This document shows, piece after piece, positions 59,972 to 64,000 of a stretch of 64,000 nt of DNA; the first letter of the stretch is position 1, and each line of letters opens with the position of its first letter. The DNA is from Amoeboaphelidium protococcarum (lineage: Eukaryota; Aphelidiomycota; Aphelidea). The notes beneath the pieces were generated by a model. That model was not told where the DNA came from. It saw nothing but the letters and a program-made list of their open reading frames with translations, and made no database searches. Location of the stretch: the NCBI GenBank assembly GCA_023515745.1, contig JALECJ010000056.1, positions 1 to 64,000 of the forward strand, read 5' to 3'. The translations under genes and the position numbers were made by a program.

Positions 59972-60710
59972 TCAGTCATCTTCACAAGCTAACTATTACT
60001 CATTGTTGTTAGCATCCCACTCCTTCTCGCCGAGGAATTGTTCAACAAAGTTCATTAGCATGGGCTCTTTCAATGCACTCAGCTTGTACTCTTCCAAAGA
60101 CAACTCTCCATCACCGTTGATGTCGAGGTCATCAAACAGTCGCTTCGCCATTTCCTTCACCTGAGCAGTGTGATCCTCATTGTAATACGTTGAATATATT
60201 TGAGCCAAAAACTTGACAATCTCCTTCTAAGTGACGCGTCCATCTCTGTTCAGATCATACATCTTGAAAGTGAGCTCCATCTTCTGCTGTGGAGTTCCCC
60301 TGATCAGAATCTGCATACCATTTATAAACTCGGCGCAGTCAATGTTACGATCTCCATTGACATCAAATGCATCAAACAATCTCTCTAAAAACATTGAACC
60401 TGCCTACCAGAATTGAACGTGATTCTTGATCACCTACACTTGACGACAGATGAATGATATGAACATGACAATTATGTGAAATGATTCTGTGACTTACATC
60501 CATAAACTAGTCCTTGGTGATAGAGTCATGCTTTTGTGATATTTGTTCAAACTCCAACTTCAACTTTGCCACTTCTTTTCGGCTAACTACACATCACATC
60601 AGATTCATGAAGTAACGCGATATCAATGTTTATGCACGTATACAAAGCAACTTACAGTTTGGACTAAAAGCTCCCTATTTACCTTCAGATTTGCTAGAAG
60701 TATGACCCAT
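59972..60710 (-). CDS. Neuronal-calcium-sensor/recoverin-like EF-hand protein
   Basis: Exons 60656-60710, 60498-60586, 59972-60433; introns 69 and 64 nt, both ending GTGTAG; 201 residues. Starts MGHTSSKS, a good N-myristoylation signal, so probably membrane-switching. EF-hands: a degenerate first, then DVNGDRNIDCAEF, DLNRDGRVTQKE and DINGDGELSLEEY, which look Ca2+-competent. Length and layout match frequenin/NCS-1 and calcineurin-B-like proteins; the tail (GEKEWDANNNE) decides neither. A Ca2+ sensor next to a voltage-gated K+ channel is suggestive, since NCS proteins modulate Kv channels in animals, but the genes are not an operon. Confidence 0.85.
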
Positions 60711-61144
60711 AGTATTTCTGTATATTTCAAACTTTTGATGTTATTAGATGAAAAGTGGATAAAATTAAACTATCATGTGCAATACTTAGGATGAAAATAG
60801 CACAATTTCTAAGTGGTTGGAGCATCACTTTCTGATTGGGCAGTCATTCAAGTAGATTGTCAGTGAAATCTTCAAGTCTTTTATAAACTTTGTATATAAC
60901 ATAGTGGTTTGTTATGTTTTAAAAAATTATTATTATGAATTTACTAAACATCACACGTTTGGCTTAAAAGATAGAGCTGAATGAGGCCGTGTGAAATTTG
61001 TTTCAGATGACAAACAGAAACAGAAACAGAACGAGCGATTTGAGATTGATTGTTTCAACTCCGCGCCGAATCTTTCTCCTCCTCCTCGTGATAATTATTA
61101 ATGATTCGGTTTGCTCTATACTGAGATAGAAACGTCTAATACAA
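60711..61144. other. Divergent promoter region
   Basis: Between the EF-hand gene and the hydrolase gene. AT-rich; no gene supported. Confidence 0.35.
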
Positions 61145-63823
61145 ATGAATGTACCCACTATTTCTGTAGAAGATGTGGATGCTGGTATTATGAAGGACAT
61201 AAGTAATGTCGCCGACAATTAACATTTAGTCTAGGAATGGTCGCTGATACAACCTGGGCTTCTGCATAAAATCGCTCTGGGTTATTCAGTCATTGCTGAG
61301 CTTCCTATAGTGTTAAAAAACTAGTCACTATCAGTCGTTCACTTGATGAAGCGGTATACTTCCGATAGAGTTTTAGGGATGATTAATGGTAATTTATAAC
61401 GATTGCAGCACTCCTTATCAGATTTCGTCAGCGATCGAGTGTTGGGTGATGAGAATTACGTTCCATCATTTTACATTGACACTCAAGACGGCGTTTCCGG
61501 TGAGACTGCCATAACAATTGATCGCTCATAATAGAATGATGCAGTACCGTACGCTAATATGACTCAGTAATAGTTGTTGAGTTACCGCTACTAGTTTCTT
61601 GCCTATAAAGAGAGAAAGTACTTGATTAAATAAATTGGCCATAATTCTGATCCAAATAGCTGTAAAAGTAATAAGTAGCTGAAGAGTTCTATTGAGGCAT
61701 TTAATCCACCTTAATCTTGGAGCCTGTCGTTTAGTGTTGTGATTGCTGCTATCCGCGGACTTCTCCATCACGATTTATCACTGAATGCCGTCAGAGTACT
61801 ATCCAATTTTACATACCCATTTGTACCTAGGAATGTGCTGATATAGAAATTAAGTCTCCCAGATGGTAAATTTACAGATGATTTATCATTCGACGGACAT
61901 CTGTAGCAATTTGATATATCTGGAGTGTAATCTATAAGGAGACTGGATTGGGTATCACCTCTAGTTCGTGAATAAAAGTAGTCTGACAGGGGCGCCCATT
62001 TGCATTTCTAGTATTAATATCTCATGCACCTAAATAGGGGAGATAAGCTGAGATAATTGACACGCGCACGCTTCAGTATTCATCCTCATGCCGAAGGACA
62101 TCACAGTCACATAGGAGGTGAGTGGATTTCCCATCCATCCGTAATAAAGCAGGCTAAACAAAGAATGATGAATAAATACGGCGATCAAGTTGTTACAGCT
62201 GCCGAGAACTTTATCGCCGCTCTGAATGCTGCTGTATCTGAGTGGCAGTCACTGACACGGTCTACGTCTATCTTTTCTTAATCAGAACGTTCATCATAAT
62301 CCGCCCTTTGGTCGTCGGATCATTTTAAATGTTGGATGAGAGCTCTTAACGATGAAGAGTTGGTGAACTCTCAGCCAAAGAGCGGGCTGGTGCCATCGTT
62401 TAGCACTGAACTAATATCACTGAAAAACTAGGGTCTACTAAAGCACAAACGATCTTTGACTGCTGAGTATAAACTCACTAAAGCACGAAGATAACTGCTC
62501 ATCTCTTTGCGGTAATTGTAGTCGGCATAGAAGAAATTTAAGTCTGACAAACCACTTGATTTTTTCACCAGATTGGCAGATTGTGAGTATAGTGAGGATA
62601 AAGTGGTGCTCTATATTCATGGAGGAGGATATTGTATCATGTCATCGGAGACGCATAGATCTCTAACTTGGAAGATCAGTCGTGATACTGGCTGCAGAGT
62701 ACTGGCTGTGGATTATCGAAGAACTCCAGAGTTTGCTTTTCCCGCAGCTCTGATTGATTGTACATCCTCGTATATTCATCTATTGCAAGGGAATTATGAT
62801 GATCAATTGTCTATGGCGTATTTTGAAATGTTTGAATTGGATCCTGATTTTCCTCATCCCGCAGTTCTCTGTGGAAAATCTGTTAATCTGTCCCAAGATA
62901 AAAAGGTCAGAGCTGAGAACATTGTGATTATGGGCGATTCAGCAGGAGGTGGATTGTCTCTATCCTTGCTTCTTCACCTTCGCGATCTTGGTGTGCCTAT
63001 GCCTGCAGCAAGTGTTCTCATTAGTCCATGGGTAGAGCTAACGTGTTCACTGCCTTCTTGGGCCAGGAATCATGAATATGATTACATTCCTCAACTGCAT
63101 ATCATGGACACTGAGAATATCATGTCGCACTTTGTTGGCTGGTATCGTCATAATCATAGTAATAAGCAATTGATCTCTGGTGATGATGAAGATGATGTTA
63201 AGCGAAAGCTCAAAACTGGTGAAAGTCTTTTATCTTGTGAAAGCGGATTAGTTAGTGGCGTATATGGCGATGTCGGGCACGGACTTGGTAGAGTATTAAT
63301 ACAGTGTGGCGAGAAGGAGTACTTGTTGGATGAAAGCTTGTTATTGTACCACAAGATTTCGGCTGGTTGTGATAGCCCATCTGCCTCCAGTACAACAAGC
63401 ACAAAGCAAGTAAGGTTAGAGGTGTATTAAGATATGGTGCATGTATGGCATTTCTTTGAGTGGCTTCATCAAGCTGATGTTGCTTTTAAAAGAATCGGCC
63501 AGTTTGTCCACGAATGTTTCGCCTAGTAAGCGTCATCATAGTAAGAATTGCCACCTGGCACTGATATTAACATCGCGGTGGAAACCCAGACTTTTGAATA
63601 GAGTACCGATACTAGAAGAGATAGCGTATCATAGTTTGAATCCACGACTGCTGCAGAAGGAGAATAGTTCAGTCCGTCTCATAACATCAAATACACTGCA
63701 ACTGCTGCTGGAATGCTTTGCGAAAAGCTGTACGTCCGCACCGACGGAACTGTCTGTAATATCAACGGAGATTTAAAGATTGGAAGTAAATTTTATCAAG
63801 AGAGCAACGTGTCAATGAAGTGA
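61145..63823 (+). CDS. Hormone-sensitive-lipase-family alpha/beta hydrolase
   Basis: Intronless, 892 residues, with about forty UAA/UAG Gln codons. A long N-terminal region (about 1-480), as in hormone-sensitive lipases, precedes the catalytic domain: oxyanion motif YIHGGGYCIMSS (His492), AVDYRRTPEFAFPAAL, nucleophile elbow GDSAGGGLS (Ser599), SPWVEL, GEKEYLLDE supplying an acidic region, and DMVHVWHFF with catalytic His766. Likely a cytosolic lipid esterase acting on acylglycerols or steryl esters, in keeping with the sterol genes here. A 100-residue tail after the His is longer than in most relatives. Confidence 0.9.
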
Positions 63824-63937
63824 CAGTGATGGTAAATGTGATGATTATGTATGAGTAGAATTATTAATAATTATTACAGTCAGACAAGTTATATTAATAT
63901 TAGAGTCGCTTTATCAAATCAAGTCAAGCTTGGTTCT

Positions 63938-64000
63938 TCATTGATTGTCCTCTTCACTCTCAGCAACACTGTGGTCTTCCATGGATCCAGCTTGGACATT
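63938..64000 (-). CDS. Possible 3' end of a gene running off the window
   Basis: Twenty codons ending in UGA at 63938, acidic (SMEDHSVAESEEDNQ), open to the right edge. An acidic tail is plausible as a C-terminus, but another frame is also open, so support is weak. Confidence 0.25.
   Translation of the reverse strand, partial: NVQAGSMEDHSVAESEEDNQ

Overview
The window is nuclear DNA from a microbial eukaryote that reads UAA and UAG as glutamine and ends proteins only at UGA. Read with the standard code, the genes break into short pieces. With the Gln code they become full-length, well-conserved proteins, and the in-frame UAA/UAG codons fall at positions where the families have Gln (Rpt6, HMG-CoA lyase, CYP51, propionyl-CoA carboxylase). 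Genes are dense and on both strands. Introns are few and short (mostly 45-79 nt), with GTAAG-like donors and a recurrent TGTAG acceptor. Gene content points to the fungal side of the opisthokonts: sterol 14-demethylase, homoserine dehydrogenase, a PBI2-type protease inhibitor, and a single-chain ATP-citrate lyase. An aphelid (Amoeboaphelidium-like) relative of fungi, a group I recall as using this code, is my best guess; it is inference, not shown by the window.

Layout. 0-8 kb: a partial secreted P/Q/G-rich protein, proteasome ATPase Rpt6, a tandem pair of Myb/SANT-like proteins, HMG-CoA lyase, an MscL channel with a zinc ribbon, and a four-helix membrane protein. 8-16 kb is sparse and accessory-like: a Cys-rich protein, a candidate PD-(D/E)XK nuclease, a duplicated MscL tail, a coiled-coil protein and small hypothetical genes. 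16-23 kb: two tandem threonine-rich surface proteins with a choice-of-anchor A domain. 23-34 kb: a small RING protein, a 7TM protein, CYP51, biotin protein ligase, a TMCO4/DUF726 hydrolase, a MARCH-like E3 ligase and PFK-2/FBPase-2. 34-39 kb: Cdc6, a bHLH factor and an ER protein disulfide isomerase.

39-46 kb is the most interesting part. It holds an intact Fanzor-type RNA-guided nuclease (eukaryotic TnpB homologue) whose 3' end carries a GC-rich GNRA-capped hairpin, as expected for a guide-RNA scaffold. About 1.7 kb downstream, beyond a DUF1295 membrane reductase gene, is a tyrosine recombinase of Crypton type with all catalytic residues. Both genes use UAA/UAG for Gln, so they are at home in this genome.

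46-64 kb is mostly housekeeping: propionyl-CoA carboxylase alpha chain, homoserine dehydrogenase, GDP-mannose pyrophosphorylase, ATP-citrate lyase, SLX9, a voltage-gated K+ channel, a protease inhibitor, a neuronal-calcium-sensor-like EF-hand protein and a hormone-sensitive-lipase-family hydrolase. Functional links: biotin protein ligase would charge the biotin carboxylase; HMG-CoA lyase and ATP-citrate lyase both yield cytosolic or mitochondrial acetyl-CoA; GDP-mannose synthesis and PDI feed the secretory path used by the surface proteins.
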